Below, in pieces: positions 1 to 11,634 of a DNA stretch of 64,000 nucleotides. Location: assembly GCF_004664715.2 (NCBI RefSeq), contig NC_051063.1, positions 146,965,165 through 147,029,164 on the forward strand, written 5' to 3'. The translations under genes and the position numbers were made by a program. The first letter of the stretch is position 1; the number at the start of each line of letters is the position of its first letter. Under the pieces are notes generated by a model that was not told where the DNA came from, searched no databases, and worked only from the letters and a program-made list of their open reading frames with translations. The DNA is from Peromyscus leucopus. Taxonomy: Eukaryota > Chordata > Mammalia > Rodentia > Cricetidae.

Positions 1-692
1 CTTGTCCCTTGGGGAGGCTTTCACAGAAATGCAGAGGGTGACAACCATCCCGGGCCTGAGAGTGGGCTGTGGCATCAGCCCTCAACAACAGGAAACAAAG
101 CATGTAGAGGCTTAATGTGGTACAGCAGTGTGGCGGCCCTCTAGTAGGTGGACCTGTGATAATGTCATCAAGAAGAGCCATGTTGTGTCTCTGGGGCTCT
201 CATTAAAGAAAAACATCCTCCAAGTGAGGAGGAACCCCAGTAGGCTTGTGTACAGCAAGGCACAGGGATGAGCCGCCTATGTGGGGACCCCAAGGAGTCC
301 ATAGTGGACATCTGAGAACACGTGGCTAAGGCAGACCACCCATGGTCTTGTTGCCTGTCTTTGGGGACCACCCAAGAAGGAAGTCACCAAGAGGCAGCAA
401 GTACCCAGCATCACTGGACCACCTGATGGTACCCTGTGTGCTCCAGGCAGGTACCCACTAACCATGACTCTTAAGAACCTTTGGCCTCAAGATTCTCCAG
501 TTCTCATTGGCCTTGAGGGAAAGTCTAAATGCATTGTTCATCCTCTCTGCTTGAAACGATTTGGGGAGTCTTGTGAATAGAAAGAGGCTGTGATTGTCTG
601 GCTGTAAGTTGACAGGAAGCAGGCTGACTTGTCGATCCATCTCCTCCCTTTCACAGTTGACATCGTCTCTTCCTCTCTCCTCCCTCTTTCAG
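1..692 (+). other. LRRK1 intron, 3' part
   Basis: Non-coding. The last 50 bases form a long pyrimidine tract (cgtctcttcctctctcctccctctttcag) for exon A. I see no repeat or gene in the rest; short ORFs on both strands show no family likeness. Confidence 0.7.
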
Positions 693-805
693 GCCCTCAT
701 GTTCTTGAAGTTACAGGGAAACCAGCTGCTGTCACTGCCCCCTCAAGAGAAGTGGAGCTGCCCACAACTCAAGACCCTGGACCTCTCCAGAAACCAACTT
801 GGCAA
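693..805 (+). CDS. Lrrk1: LRRK1 exon A (LRR)
   Basis: Residues 1-37 of the visible protein. It follows the pyrimidine-rich acceptor ctccctctttcag and ends before gtaagc. It enters in phase 0 and leaves two bases (aa) of the next codon. The peptide reads as leucine-rich repeat, with [11 protein letters not shown] a typical LxxLxLxxNxL strand-loop. LRRs form a curved solenoid used for partner binding. This is the first LRRK1 exon in the window, so the annotated protein is N-terminally partial. Confidence 0.93.
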
Positions 806-1139
806 GTAAGCAGGGGCGTCTTTCCCCCCAGGGTGTAGAGAACCAGGGGAAGGGGTCTCCATGCCCCCAGATGTGTGTCTGCCTGCAAAGGAACAGGAGA
901 TGGCTGAGCCCTGGGCTGCTGTATCCCAGTCAGGCAAGACTGGAGGTCTTCTGGAACCATCGTGGAGGCCGCAGGTCTGAGAGTAGGGCAGTCATCAAGT
1001 CCTTGACTTGTTGAAGTGGCCATCGCTGTACATCTCCACAATCATCCCCTTTACCCCTTCCTCTGAACACCAGCCATATCAGACTAGGTCCCATCCCAAT
1101 GAGCTTATGCCGACATAATCATTTCTTTCAAGACCCCGC

Positions 1140-1470
1140 ATGATGAGTCTCCTTTATTCAAAAATGCTTGGGACCAGAAGGGTTTCAGATTTTAGATGTC
1201 GTTGGGAGTTTTCAAGTATTTGTATGTATCCCAAACATCCTGGGTTGGGACCCAAAGCTAAACACAAGACTTATGTGTGTGTCACACGCCCCCATCCCAA
1301 GCCTAAGGACATTCCATGCAGCATTTTCAGCACACTGGAGTTTTAACTGCGGCACAGCTCTGAGGTCAGGTCTGGAATGCTCTCTTTTCAACATCACACT
1401 GGTGCTTACAGGGTTGGGCTTTGGGAGGCATCTGGATTTAAACTTCTGGATGAAGGATGCTACTGTGTGA
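1140..1470. mobile_element. Ancient DNA-transposon-like fragment
   Basis: Contains cttgggaccagaagggtttcagattttagat and later gggttgggacccaaagctaaacac, which I recognise as pieces of one old mammal-wide non-autonomous element; a second fragment is at 38812-38945. Heavily diverged, in the A-B intron. The family name is not certain. Confidence 0.4.
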
Positions 1471-2433
1471 CTTTCTCTGGGGAGAAATGACCACACATCT
1501 TTCCCCATATGGCACACTAATGGCAGACCACAGAAACAATCTACCCAAACAGAGCTTGAAGAACTGATGTCGGAGTTGCTTTCAGGACCCTGGGTGACTC
1601 AGAGGCACCGTCTCACCCCAGGCATAGGTGTCACCGCTCAAAAGATGCATCCTGTCCACCTTGCAGGCAGCTCTACCAAAGAGTCTCCTGTTCCCCAGCA
1701 ACTGGGACTTGTTATATAACCTGCGAGGGTTGGGGGCTTGTGAATGGTATCACGTTCCCACGTTTCCTGTGTCTTAGAAGTTGCCCTCCTCCCTCCAGGA
1801 GGGAATGCTCCAGTTCAGAGGAAGTAGGCACTTACACGATTGAGTCTCAACGTGTATTCCAAATTCCAAAATCCTGGGATAAGGATTCCAGGGGACATTG
1901 TGCAGCCCATGAGCGGGGCCTTCCATCTGTAACTGTTATATACAATACAGACTAGACTAGAAGTCTATAAATCCTTTACCAGCTGCTAATGTGGTCATAG
2001 GTGGAAGAAAATGGATTCACCCAACAAAAGGTGAAAGGTTGAAGGTGAGAGAGCAGAGCAGGCCTTTGGAGTCACTGGCTTGAGGTTACCCGGAAACATC
2101 TCAGCAGAGCATACACCCAAAGGCAGCCTCCCTGGAGACAGTGGACAGTGTCCCTGCCACCAGAATGCCACGTACAGAAGCGCTGGCCCCTGCTTGAAGC
2201 TGGAAAGCCTGAGCATGTGAGACTAATGGTCATGGCAGTTAGATTATCCTTTCTAATTGCTTCTTCCAGAAGACCCCTGAGCTCCCTCACATAAACTGCA
2301 GGAATGCCAAGCACCTGCTGATAGAATTTCCTGCTGTCCCCATGGTTCTGTGCTACGTAGTCAGAGCTAATATACTCCATGTTGCTGACATGCTGGCCTC
2401 AAATTTCTGAGGGTTCTTTTTCCCCCTGCACAG

Positions 2434-2510
2434 AAATGAAGATGGGCTTAAAACAAAGCGGATCTCCCTGTTCACCACCAGAGGGCGCCAGCGTTCTGGA
2501 ACTGAGGCAG
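2434..2510 (+). CDS. Lrrk1: LRRK1 exon B (inter-LRR segment)
   Basis: Residues 38-63. A 77-nt exon between ttttccccctgcacag and gtgagtg. The first base completes the Lys codon split from exon A; the final g starts an Ala codon finished in exon C. It encodes [17 protein letters not shown] then a basic RQRSG stretch, an insertion between regular LRRs. It was found by matching phase and LRRK1 family sequence; no long ORF marks it. Confidence 0.92.
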
Positions 2511-3504
2511 GTGAGTGCTGGACTGGGGAGATTTTGGCATCCTGGTGATGAGGCAAGGCAGGGTAGCCTTGTCTTCTTGTCATATGTTGGGTTTTTCTTT
2601 TCCTTTCCCTGTTGGAATGCCAGAGGTGGCTGTGGTGAGCTGAAACGCCTCCCAGTAAGTGAATGATGACTGCTCTAACTTAAGTCACTTGTGTGCACGC
2701 CTGTGGCCCTGACTCCCCACCTGGAGCCCAGCAATGCTAGTAGCTATCTACCACATACAGAGAACTTCCCCACATTGCATGCACAAGAGTCTCAGTGCTC
2801 ATGGGAGGTGGACAAGGCCATCTATGCTGCACATAGGGAAACTGAGGCTCCCCATAGACCAGTGGCTCATACCATGGATACTTCCTCCTCGCAGTTCTTG
2901 GAGCTGGAAGCCATGGCAGGGTGCATTCATGGCTGGGTTTGGGAGAATCAGGCTTTCTAACTTGCCCACAGCCGCCTCCTCACTCCCACTCCACCCACAC
3001 ATGGTGGAAAATCTCTCCTAACAGGATTCTTCCGTCATGGAGAACCCACTCTTGTGAGCCCGTCTAAACCTAATGCCTTCTTCCCAAAGTTCTGGTCTCC
3101 AGATCAAGGGTCAGGGCTTCTGCGTATGCTCAGTGTTTCTTGACTAGTTCTGACCCTGTGATAGAGCCAGGCTTCCACGCAGACTGTGGGAGTCCACCCT
3201 GGGGGCAGGACCAACGCTACCCAGTCCTTTCTGCTGTATCGTGACATCTGAGACCCATTAGAGGCCACAGCCGCACTAGCTCATGGACTGAAGTGTGGCA
3301 GAGGGGCTCAAGATCTTCCCAGGGCTTCAAGAGTAGAACTTTGCCTGAGTATGTTTTTGTCCCTCATACGGCCTGTGCCGGGTAGGGAATTTCTCAGGAA
3401 AGACTTTTTGTCCTTCAGGGAAACCCTGCCCAGTAGCAAACAATTGGCCCTCCACTGTAACCCCCAAGTGGTAACTTCTTCTTAGTCTTTGTCTATAATA
3501 GAGG

Positions 3505-3517
3505 GGTGTGTGTGTGT

Positions 3518-3553
<36 letters not shown>
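3505..3553. repeat. (GT)n microsatellite
   Basis: About 24 GT units with one A interruption, in the B-C intron. Confidence 0.95.
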
Positions 3554-3555
<2 letters not shown>

Positions 3556-4090
3556 AGTGGTTTGTAGAGTCATATATGAGTATGTGGGTTTCCTACCATT
3601 GAACGAGTAACTATTGGTGGAATAGAATCCAAGAATAGAAGTAAGTAAATGCAGTCTACCTTACTGTGTCTGAGATCAGCGAACAGCTGACTGGAAAGTG
3701 CGGGAGAAGGGTCGTGTGAGGAAAGGTGTGGGTTCTTACATCTTTACATAAGGAACTCCAGCATCTGTGGATTTTGGTAGCTGTTGTAGAGGGGGCATCC
3801 TGAAACCAGTTCCTCGGGGTTCCTGTGTACAAATGGAATTAATATAGAGCAAAGGTGGCATTGTGATCGAGTAGAAAATACTGTTTTCAGGTTTTAACAA
3901 ATAGTGTTGGTGTAACCAGCTAGGAGAGAAAGCAGTGATGGTGTCCTTTCTTTCTGTCAGTGATAACAACGCCCATACGGAGAGCAGGCTTGTGTATAAA
4001 AAGAAAAATCACACTCTAGAGGACATTTGTGCGGTTTGGGGTTGGGAGAGACCTTTAAAAGCTGGCTAGAAATCTTTTCACTTTCTGGGG

Positions 4091-4268
4091 GTTTTTTTTA
4101 ATATTTATTTATTATGTATACAGTGTTCTGCCTGCATGTGTCCCTGCAGGCCAGAGGAGGGCACCAGATCTCACTGCAGGTTGTGAACCACCATGTGGGT
4201 GCTGGGAATTGAACCCCGGGTCCTCTGGAAGAAAAGTCAGTGCTCTTAATCACCATATCTCTAGCCCC
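4091..4268 (-). mobile_element. B2 SINE, antisense
   Basis: Begins with an A/T-rich tail (tttaatatttatttattatgtatacagtgttctg), runs through ccaccatgtgggtgctgggaattgaac, and ends caccatatctctagcccc, the reverse complement of the tRNA-derived head of rodent B2. Confidence 0.85.
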
Positions 4269-4274
4269 TCATTT

Positions 4275-4408
4275 TCTTTTATTTTTATACGTGGACTCAC
4301 GCTGTAGCGTAGGCTGGCCTGGAAATTCACTCTGTAGCCTCAAAGGCAATCGCCCTGCCCAACCTCTCAAGTGCTGAGATTATAGGTGTGGGCCACCCTG
4401 CCCCCAAA
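4275..4408 (-). mobile_element. Old B1-like SINE, antisense
   Basis: Degraded B1 sequence including gtaggctggcctggaaattcactctgtagcc and aagtgctgagattataggtgtgggccacc. It abuts the B2 copy before it. Confidence 0.7.
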
Positions 4409-4763
4409 AAAAACATTTTTAAAGCCCCAACTCTTGGCTTTGTAAAAATTGAAAAGTTTTATTTGGTGAAAGACATTATAGACAAAGGCTTCCTGCAAAC
4501 TTCTGAGAACTGTTTCCCACAGAAATCACTGTGACACAGATCGGCACACAAGTCTCTAATATACAAATAATGCTTATAATTTATTCATATATATTCATGA
4601 ATATACATACATATGAATATGACAACCCCATAAGAAAAAAAATAGCAACAAAAAATAAAGTTTTGAAAAATAAGTCCAGACAGCCAGGAGACAGATACAG
4701 GGACCTGTTTCTGTACCGATAGGGAAATATAGTTTATGAAGTTTCATAACTGGGCCTTTCTCC

Positions 4764-4855
4764 TTTATTTTTTTTTTCTGTGTGTGAGTATAGGACCCAA
4801 GGCTTTGGGCATGCTGGGCAAGTACTCTGCCACTAAGCCATCCCCTCAGCCCAGC
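4764..4855 (-). mobile_element. ID/tRNA-type SINE fragment, antisense
   Basis: T-run followed by ggcatgctgggcaagtactctgccactaagccatcccctcagccc, the reverse of an ID-type tRNA(Ala)-derived head. Confidence 0.55.
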
Positions 4856-7142
4856 TGGCCCCTCTTTAAATGGAAGCCCCTCAGCCTTGGGAAAATGAGT
4901 ACAGATGTAAGGATCTCACTTGGAAAGAAAGAGAAACAGACACTATGGTGTCCTTGGTGCCAAGGCGGACAATGGACAAGAGCATAGGCCGGGAGCAGTC
5001 TCGGTCACTGGAGCCACTTGCTGGAGGCCACTTGAGTGATTTGCCTTCTACTCAGGCATGTGGGACCCTTGGGGGACCAAGGCGACATCACTGGAAGGTA
5101 GACCAGTTGCCTGTGGCAACTGCATAGGAAGATCCAGCTGCAGAGCGAGGAGGTCATCGGCGTGAGCTGGTAGCCAGTGGAGGAGGCCACACCTGCCAAG
5201 GCTCCCTGGTAGAGGGCATCATGGCATGGGTAGATGACAAAGGCCTCGTGCTTTTTCAGTTGCGTCTGGAATTCTGAGGGCCACCCCTGAGTGAAATCCA
5301 GGCAAGGTGCCCTTGCCAACCCTGTTCCTCAGCAGAGTTCTTCTCCCAGGGTGGTTGACCTGGGGGAAAGAGTTATCTATAAAAGACGGCTTGTGTGCGG
5401 GTGGACAGTTCAATGCCAGGGAGGTTTACGTACATTCAAGCAGTCATATTTGTGCGGTTGCCTTGTCCAAAAATAATTTGGATGACCGCTTTTACGGTAA
5501 AACTCAGACGAGCCGAGTCATAAATAACTTATGAATAAATAACAGTTCATAAATACCTCTAGCTGTGTTCTCCCCAGCCTAGTTTCCACAGTTCCCAGCC
5601 GTTGGCTGGGGGTGTGACAGGTGTGGCCGCCATTCAGAGGTGTGGCTCCTTATTCCCCTCATCCGTCACTTAAGGACCCTTCATAAACACCAGGGTGAAA
5701 CTTCAGACTTGGCCGGCCCCACGGCCAGCTGCTCAGTGTTCCCTCCGTGGGCAAGAAAGCACGCCTTTCCACTCCCAGAAAAACATGAAGCCATTTCATC
5801 GAAAGGGGAAAGAAGGCGCTCTTGAACATCTTTCTCCAGGACGAGGTGTAGGACCAAGTCGCCTGGGCAAGCTGCTGCAAAGTTATTTCCACAGCTGCTG
5901 TGAATCCAGCACACAGCGCGGAGGCGGCAGCGAGCTGGGCAGGGTTTTCTTAACATTCATCTTAGTAGTCTGGCATCGTCTCTCTCCCAGGATGTCCTCT
6001 GAGGCCAGGTTACCTCGTGCTCATCAGTACTGCCGCTCCATGGGTGGAGAGATGCCCTCGCTGAGGGAGGTAGTTGTATCTAGGTAACTGAACATGATTT
6101 CAGCCCCCAACAAGAATGTTGCTTTCTCTAGCCTCTACATTGCCCTGGCTGGCAGTCCTGGCAGGGGGCTTTGAGGCAGAGCATGCATCTTGGATTCCCT
6201 GTTTTCCAGTGGGATATCCTGTCCATTCTCTTTGTTTTTTGAGGAAGCGGGTGTGGGGATAAAGGTTCCTCAGAGATCCTGCTATAGTCTAAACCCCTGA
6301 ATCCCATTAATGTGCCTTTCCAAGCTTTGTATGACATTCTTTCTCTGCACAAAGGCTCGGGTGCTGTGGAAACAGCAAATGTGACGTGATCTTACTGGTA
6401 ATCTCATAATTAGCCTCACGAATGAACTTACTTGAATACTAAAGAGTTGGCTGGTTTTTCAGGGAGTAACATTTTAAGGAACATTAATATATTAAAAAAA
6501 AAACAACTTAGCTCATATGTGTCTTTGTTGATTAGCTTTTTCTTTCATTGAAGAGGGAATGCTGTATATTTTAAAACAAAATGGGTATTTGGCTTTCTAG
6601 TAAGTTCTTCTCTATGAGTTTGTGTAACATACACACATATATGTGTGCGTCTGTGCATGTGTGTTGTATGTGCACGCATGCATATAACACTCACATGCTG
6701 GGTTGATACACATGTGCACATCTGCAGATATTTTCTGTCACACTAATAAGCCCTTTTAGGGACATGGTTCTGCTCCTGGCTTTTCCAAGTCTCCAGAAGC
6801 CATCACTTTACATACACGTGACCTGCACCATGCTTTGTAATCATTGCACATTATTCTATTGTTTAGCAAATCCCCTGTGGACATGTATCTATGGAGGATA
6901 TGCCGCTCTCCTCTCTCGATGCTATTGCAAGCAATATGTCACCGAGTGTCCCTGTCCTTACGTCTCTGTCACATGTGCATACAAGAATGTCTGTAGAATT
7001 AGAATTGATAGGTAGGTCAGGAAGTTGCGCACGGTAGGCTTCCCAGCATGCTCTGCAGACATCGCAGGGATGTGTATAGCACCTCCACGCTGCAGTCATC
7101 TGGACGGTTCAGAAGCTCGGTCTCTTTTGACTTTATTGGCAG
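4856..7142 (+). other. LRRK1 B-C intron, unique part
   Basis: About 2.3 kb without recognised repeats, apart from a CA/TG-rich patch near 6630-6720. It holds a cluster of CATAAATA-like motifs at 5455-5560, reported as a finding. I see no exon here that would fit the LRRK1 frame. Confidence 0.6.
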
Positions 7143-7272
7143 CGTGCATGCTAGAGTTCCCAGCTTTCCTGAGTGAATCTTTGGAGGTCCTTTGTCTGAA
7201 TGAGAATCATCTCGACGCTGTCCCTCCGTCCGTCTGCCTGCTGAAGAACTTATCAGAGCTCTACTTGGGCAA
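7143..7272 (+). CDS. Lrrk1: LRRK1 exon C (LRR)
   Basis: Residues 64-107. The acceptor is ctttattggcag and the donor is gtaagt. It carries [18 protein letters not shown] and the start of LSELYLGN, two consecutive leucine-rich repeats. The exon ends two bases into an Asn codon completed by exon D, which restores the family motif GNNPGL. Confidence 0.95.
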
Positions 7273-7864
7273 GTAAGTTCATGTCAGGGCAGGTGCAGCC
7301 CAGTGAAGCAGAAGTCCTCACTTACATCACCGGGGACCAGAAGCAGTAGCTCTGTTTTCCAATTGGGTGGGATAGGAAAGGTAGAGGGAGGAAGATGAGT
7401 GACCACAGTTGGTTGCTTGGCTGGGGGACAGTGAGGAGGACAGCTGTGTCCCTGACCCCTTCGTGCAGTGAACTTCACCGTGTACCAGGTCCCGTCAGGG
7501 GCTTAAGAAGCAGGTAAAACTTGAGTGCCGTAGAAAGCGTTGCATTAAGGTTGAAAATGGAGAGGCTTTGCAAGAGGAAGTAGTGGCCGTTCAGATGATG
7601 GTAGTGTCATTAGTGAAAGAGAGAGGGTAGTTGTGGACGGGGACTCAGTGGAGACTCACAGACATCAGAACAGATGTTTCCATCCTGATGATGCATGGGT
7701 GTCATGGGCATAGTGTTTAAATGGAATATTGAGATGAAGGCCCAAGGCACGTGGCTTGGATCAGACCTTGGCAATGGCCCCTGCAGACTGCGGAGGCTTA
7801 GGAGAGCCGTAGACCCGTGTGTCCACATATGTGCTTGTCTCTCACGGTGACTTGTTTGCTGCAG
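7273..7864 (+). other. LRRK1 C-D intron
   Basis: 592 bases; no repeat or other feature recognised. Confidence 0.6.
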
Positions 7865-7977
7865 TAATCCTGGCCTCCGAGAGCTCCCTCCTGAACTAGG
7901 CCAGCTGGGAAACCTCTGGCAACTGGACATTGAAGATCTGAACATCAGCAATGTGCCTGCGGAAGTCAGGAAAGAAG
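7865..7977 (+). CDS. Lrrk1: LRRK1 exon D (last LRR and cap)
   Basis: Residues 107-144. It lies between tgtttgctgcag and gtaggg. It encodes [17 protein letters not shown], a classical LRR, then the C-terminal cap that leads into the Roc domain. It ends with one base of a Gly codon that continues in exon E. Confidence 0.95.
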
Positions 7978-8391
7978 GTAGGGCCTCCCCAGCCCTGTTC
8001 TAATCACTGCCTTGGGAAGATAACTCAGGTTCCCTTGGTAGACCTGAAGGGACCAGTGGGTGAATAAACCGCGGGGCCCAACTGCATCCTCAGAGTTGGG
8101 GAAGATGCTATGGAATTGGCTCCAACACAGTAGCTAGCAACAGTCCCAAGACTGGGAGTGGCTAGGTAGGAGAGTGTGCCAACTAGGGCGGCAAGGACGT
8201 TGTCCTTCAGGCCTGACTTTCACACTTAATTTGGGGGTAGTTATCATCATCCCTTCCCTCTCTCAGACTCCCCACCTTCCCTCGAAACACATAGAAATTG
8301 GGACGGAATTTGACCTCCTAAGGAATGTGAGTGCATCCCCTTTATACATCATCTAGGGTACCCACTTTTCCCCTCCTCTGATTCCTCACAG
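7978..8391 (+). other. LRRK1 D-E intron
   Basis: 414 bases; ends in a CT-rich tract before exon E. Nothing else recognised. Confidence 0.6.
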
Positions 8392-8606
8392 GCCCCAAAG
8401 CAACACTGTCTTTCCTACGAGCTCAGCTGCGCAAGGCAGAGAAGTGTAAGCTAATGAAGATGATCCTCGTGGGTCCCCCACGCCAGGGCAAGTCCACACT
8501 CCTGGAGATCTTACAGACGGGGAGGGCCCCCCAGGCAGCACACAGCGAGGCCACCATCAGGACCACCAAGTGGGAGCTCCAGAGACCAGCAGGCTCCAAA
8601 GCCAAG
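8392..8606 (+). CDS. Lrrk1: LRRK1 exon E (Roc GTPase P-loop)
   Basis: Residues 145-216. After a short amphipathic lead ([12 protein letters not shown]) comes the first Roc beta strand MKMILVG and the Walker A/P-loop GPPRQGKST. Its Lys178 maps to human Lys651, the residue mutated to abolish GTP binding. The following TIRTTKWEL holds the candidate switch I threonine. Roc is a Ras-like GTPase that binds GTP/GDP and controls the kinase. The exon ends in phase 0 at AAG before gtgaagg. Confidence 0.97.
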
Positions 8607-9207
8607 GTGAAGGGTGGTGGACACACAGTGGGTGGGAGGGACCTCCCTGTGGGCTGCTCTCCAGTCCCCCGGAGACCCTGGACATTCCGAGTCCAGGGCC
8701 CAAGACGTTCTGTGCTGCTTGCTCTGCCCCAGCTCTTGCCAAGAGTGACGAATCAGTTCTTTCTGTGACCTTGTATTTTTCTGTCAGAATGAAGTCAAGG
8801 CTCTGGGCCAGTGGTTCCTGACCCTGCCTGTCTGCTGGATTCCCTGGGGGGCTCTTAATGAGCACATGCTCAGACTTCAAAGCTGGCCTCCGAGACTTAG
8901 ATTCAAACTGGGGCTCCCCTAGGGCTAAGAACAAAGTACCATGGCAGACAGGGAGGTACACCTCAGCATCTCTCAGCCCCCCTAAAAGGAGGCTGGGGAG
9001 GTACCCCAGGAGCCAATGCCCTGTCCTGCCTAATTCCTGCTTTCATTCAAGCTCTGAAAAGGTTCCATTAAATAGCCTGTTTAAAATGAATGCTTCACCA
9101 ACTTGTTCACGGTCCTCATTCCCATTCAAGTCCAAGTGGCTAGAAGTAAACTTTTTTTTTTTTCCTTTTGAAACAGAAAAGAAACTGTAGAATCTTACCC
9201 TGGTGCT

Positions 9208-9575
9208 TCTATTAGTTATTTTTATGTTGCTGTGACCAAAATGCAGACTACTCATCAGAAATGACTTAGACGAGAGCACACGTATTGGCTCATGGCCCCA
9301 GAGGGTTCCTTCCACTGTTTCTTGGCCCGTCCATTGAACTGAACATCATGGAGGTTGATATGTGTGATGAGGATCGCACCTCACCATGGGGGACAGGAAG
9401 CAGAGGGTGACAGGAAGGAGCCAGGATAATACACTCCCAAGGACCTGCCTCTAGTGACCTGCTTCCTCCATCTAAGAAGTCTCTAGAACTTCCCAAGATT
9501 TCACCAGCAGGGCACCAAGGATTCAAGACATAAGCCCCAGCAGACATTTCAAATCCAAACTCTTAACAGCACTCC
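9208..9575 (-). mobile_element. MaLR-like LTR fragment, antisense (tentative)
   Basis: Starts ctattagttatttttatgttgctgtgacc and ends aaatccaaactcttaacagc. The region between carries the 'tggctcatgg ... catggaggttgat' and 'cacttcccaagatttcaccag' layout of old MaLR-class LTRs read backwards. In the E-F intron. The family assignment is from memory. Confidence 0.45.
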
Positions 9576-9887
9576 ATCCATAGCACACACAGAGCGTGCT
9601 TTTGCCCTGGGTGCCAGACAATGCCATCCTCATCGGCTGAATAGGCGTCTCTGCCTCGCTGTGGTGATCTAAGGTGGAGAAAAGTTTACAGGGTAGAAAG
9701 CCAAGAGGCTCTGTCCAGCTGGGGCATGGTTTTCTTCTCCAAGCCCAGGACAATGAGAGCTAAGCTTGATTGCAGAGTTTTTCCACATAAAACCTTCTTC
9801 CAAATCAGGGGACTCCAGTTTGGGAAATGGAGCCTTCTGAAGATGTAAGCTAACATACTCGGAGCTGGTCCCCCTAAGAATGAGACC

Positions 9888-9975
9888 CTGGGGGCTAGGA
9901 GTACACATCAGTGGGGCAGCCTGTGATGAGCATTGCAAGGCCGTGCGTCCCATTCCCAGCACCCAGAATAAACAT
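9888..9975 (+). mobile_element. ID-like SINE fragment
   Basis: gggggctaggagtacacatcagtggggcagc through ccattcccagcacccagaataaacataa resembles a degraded ID element with an A-rich end. Confidence 0.5.
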
Positions 9976-10919
9976 AAGAGCAGGGTCCTGCCTGTGGGGC
10001 TGAGAACAGTGAGCTAATGAATCCCAGGCCCACTCAGAACAGACAGGGAGTGACACTCGCTGACTCACGTCTGCAGGTCCTCTAAAATAACCAGAATTGT
10101 CGACAGTACCCTTGGCTTTGCTGTTTTGACAATGACTCAGTCACTTTTGTTCCCATCTGTTCTTCAGTGAATGGGTGCCCAGACTTGAGGGGTGGGACGG
10201 CATGAAGCCGCCTTCCCTTGGAAGCCATTACTGCTCTTGTGAGCGCCGAGGCCCATCCCGCCCTGTGCGGCTGACCTCTAGCTGGCTGAGAACAGCTGTC
10301 GGCTTTCATCTTTATACAAAACCAGGTCAGCACGCGGTCTACGGCTTGGAGGCCAGATGCTGCCTCATGGAAATGACTCCTGGCTACAGCGAACTGTAGC
10401 CTTGGCTCCTAGGCCAGCTCTGAGCTCATGCAGTGATACAGAAACTGTTTCCGCAGCCTTCCTGGCAGCCCGCTTCCTGTCGTTGGAGTCTCACGTCAGG
10501 GGTGTTTCCCAGCCTCGTTGGTGGGCGCCAACCTTTGACCTGCACGAGTTCAGGGACGCCTCCTCCGTTTGGCCCCCTGCACAGAGAGGGTGGGAGCCAT
10601 GAGATCCAAGTGGGGCCCCTCCTCCCACCCGATGTCTTCCAACTCCGGAGAGCCTGAGATAACCAACCCAACAGCCCGTGATCTCCTCAGATGCCCGACT
10701 CTGTTGGCAGCAAATGGAAGCCCCCAGAAGCCTATCTTTGGGCCACTGGGCTCTCTTCCCTTGCCAGGATTGCTAATTTGGACGCACTGGAGTCTGTAAC
10801 TTTTCCATTGCCATGTCTTTCTGAGATGCATTCCACGCTGTAAATTTTCTTGTGGCTCACTCGCTCCCCCCCCCTCGGTCACTCAAATGCCCCCCTTCTG
10901 TGCCTTGTTGCTCAAGTAG
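9976..10919 (+). other. LRRK1 E-F intron, 3' part
   Basis: GC-rich unique sequence with a C-run at 10867-10875 and the tandem acceptor AAGTAG at 10914-10919. No gene or repeat recognised. Confidence 0.55.
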
Positions 10920-11084
10920 GTTGAATCCGTGGAGTTTAACGTCTGGGACATTGGGGGCCCGGCCAGCATGGCCACCGTCAACCAGTGCTTCTTCACGGAC
11001 AAGGCCCTGTATGTGGTGGTCTGGAACCTGGCCCTGGGAGAGGAGGCCGTGGCCAACCTCCAGTTCTGGCTGCTCAATATCGAG
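10920..11084 (+). CDS. Lrrk1: LRRK1 exon F (Roc switch II)
   Basis: Residues 217-271; 165 nt, phase 0 at both ends. It encodes [10 protein letters not shown], the G3/switch II DxxG motif, and the hydrophobic strand [12 protein letters not shown]. The acceptor is a tandem AAGTAG; the reading frame requires the second AG, since the first would begin the exon with a TAG stop. The donor is gtgagc. Confidence 0.97.
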
Positions 11085-11634
11085 GTGAGCGGCCGCCATC
11101 TTTGCCTCCCGGTGCTCAGGACACAGCCCCCCAGGTTCTGTGTCCTGAAGCATTGTGTGGATTAAGACCAAAGAGGCAGTGCAAGGGAGAAACACTATTC
11201 TTCTGGAAGGGCCCAAATCCTGGCCTTGCTTGATTTTCACACCGAGAACTCAGAGGCTTCCTGGGACTTAGAGCCCAATGCTCTTACCATATTCTTATTT
11301 ACCTGAAACCTAACAGCCCCAGGCATGCAAGGCAGACAGCACTCCCTCCCCGTGGAAAGGTGCCACTTGCCGGGCACAGGCCTCTCCCTCAGGTGGTTGG
11401 AAGGACCGGACATCCCTCTCCATGGGCTTTAAACTGCGTGGAGTGGGTCACAGGACACCTCAGTTCATAAATGGCCCGTGGCGTTCAAATCCACAGGATG
11501 GTGGCTGAGTGTGGGCCACTAACATCTGGGGTTGGCACATTTGCACACTGAGGAAACTGTTTCCCACTCTGTAATCAGGGGTGGGGGGGCGGCACGGGGG
11601 ATGTAGGACTCGGCTGTGGGACTCTCTGTTACAG
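11085..11634 (+). other. LRRK1 F-G intron
   Basis: 550 bases of unique sequence. G-runs at 11579-11600 lie shortly before the acceptor (see finding). Nothing else recognised. Confidence 0.6.

Noticed and set aside
4531..4660. AT-rich palindromic stretch (tattcatgaata) as a possible origin or cruciform
   Set aside because: Short and typical of AT-rich intronic DNA; nothing else supports a function.
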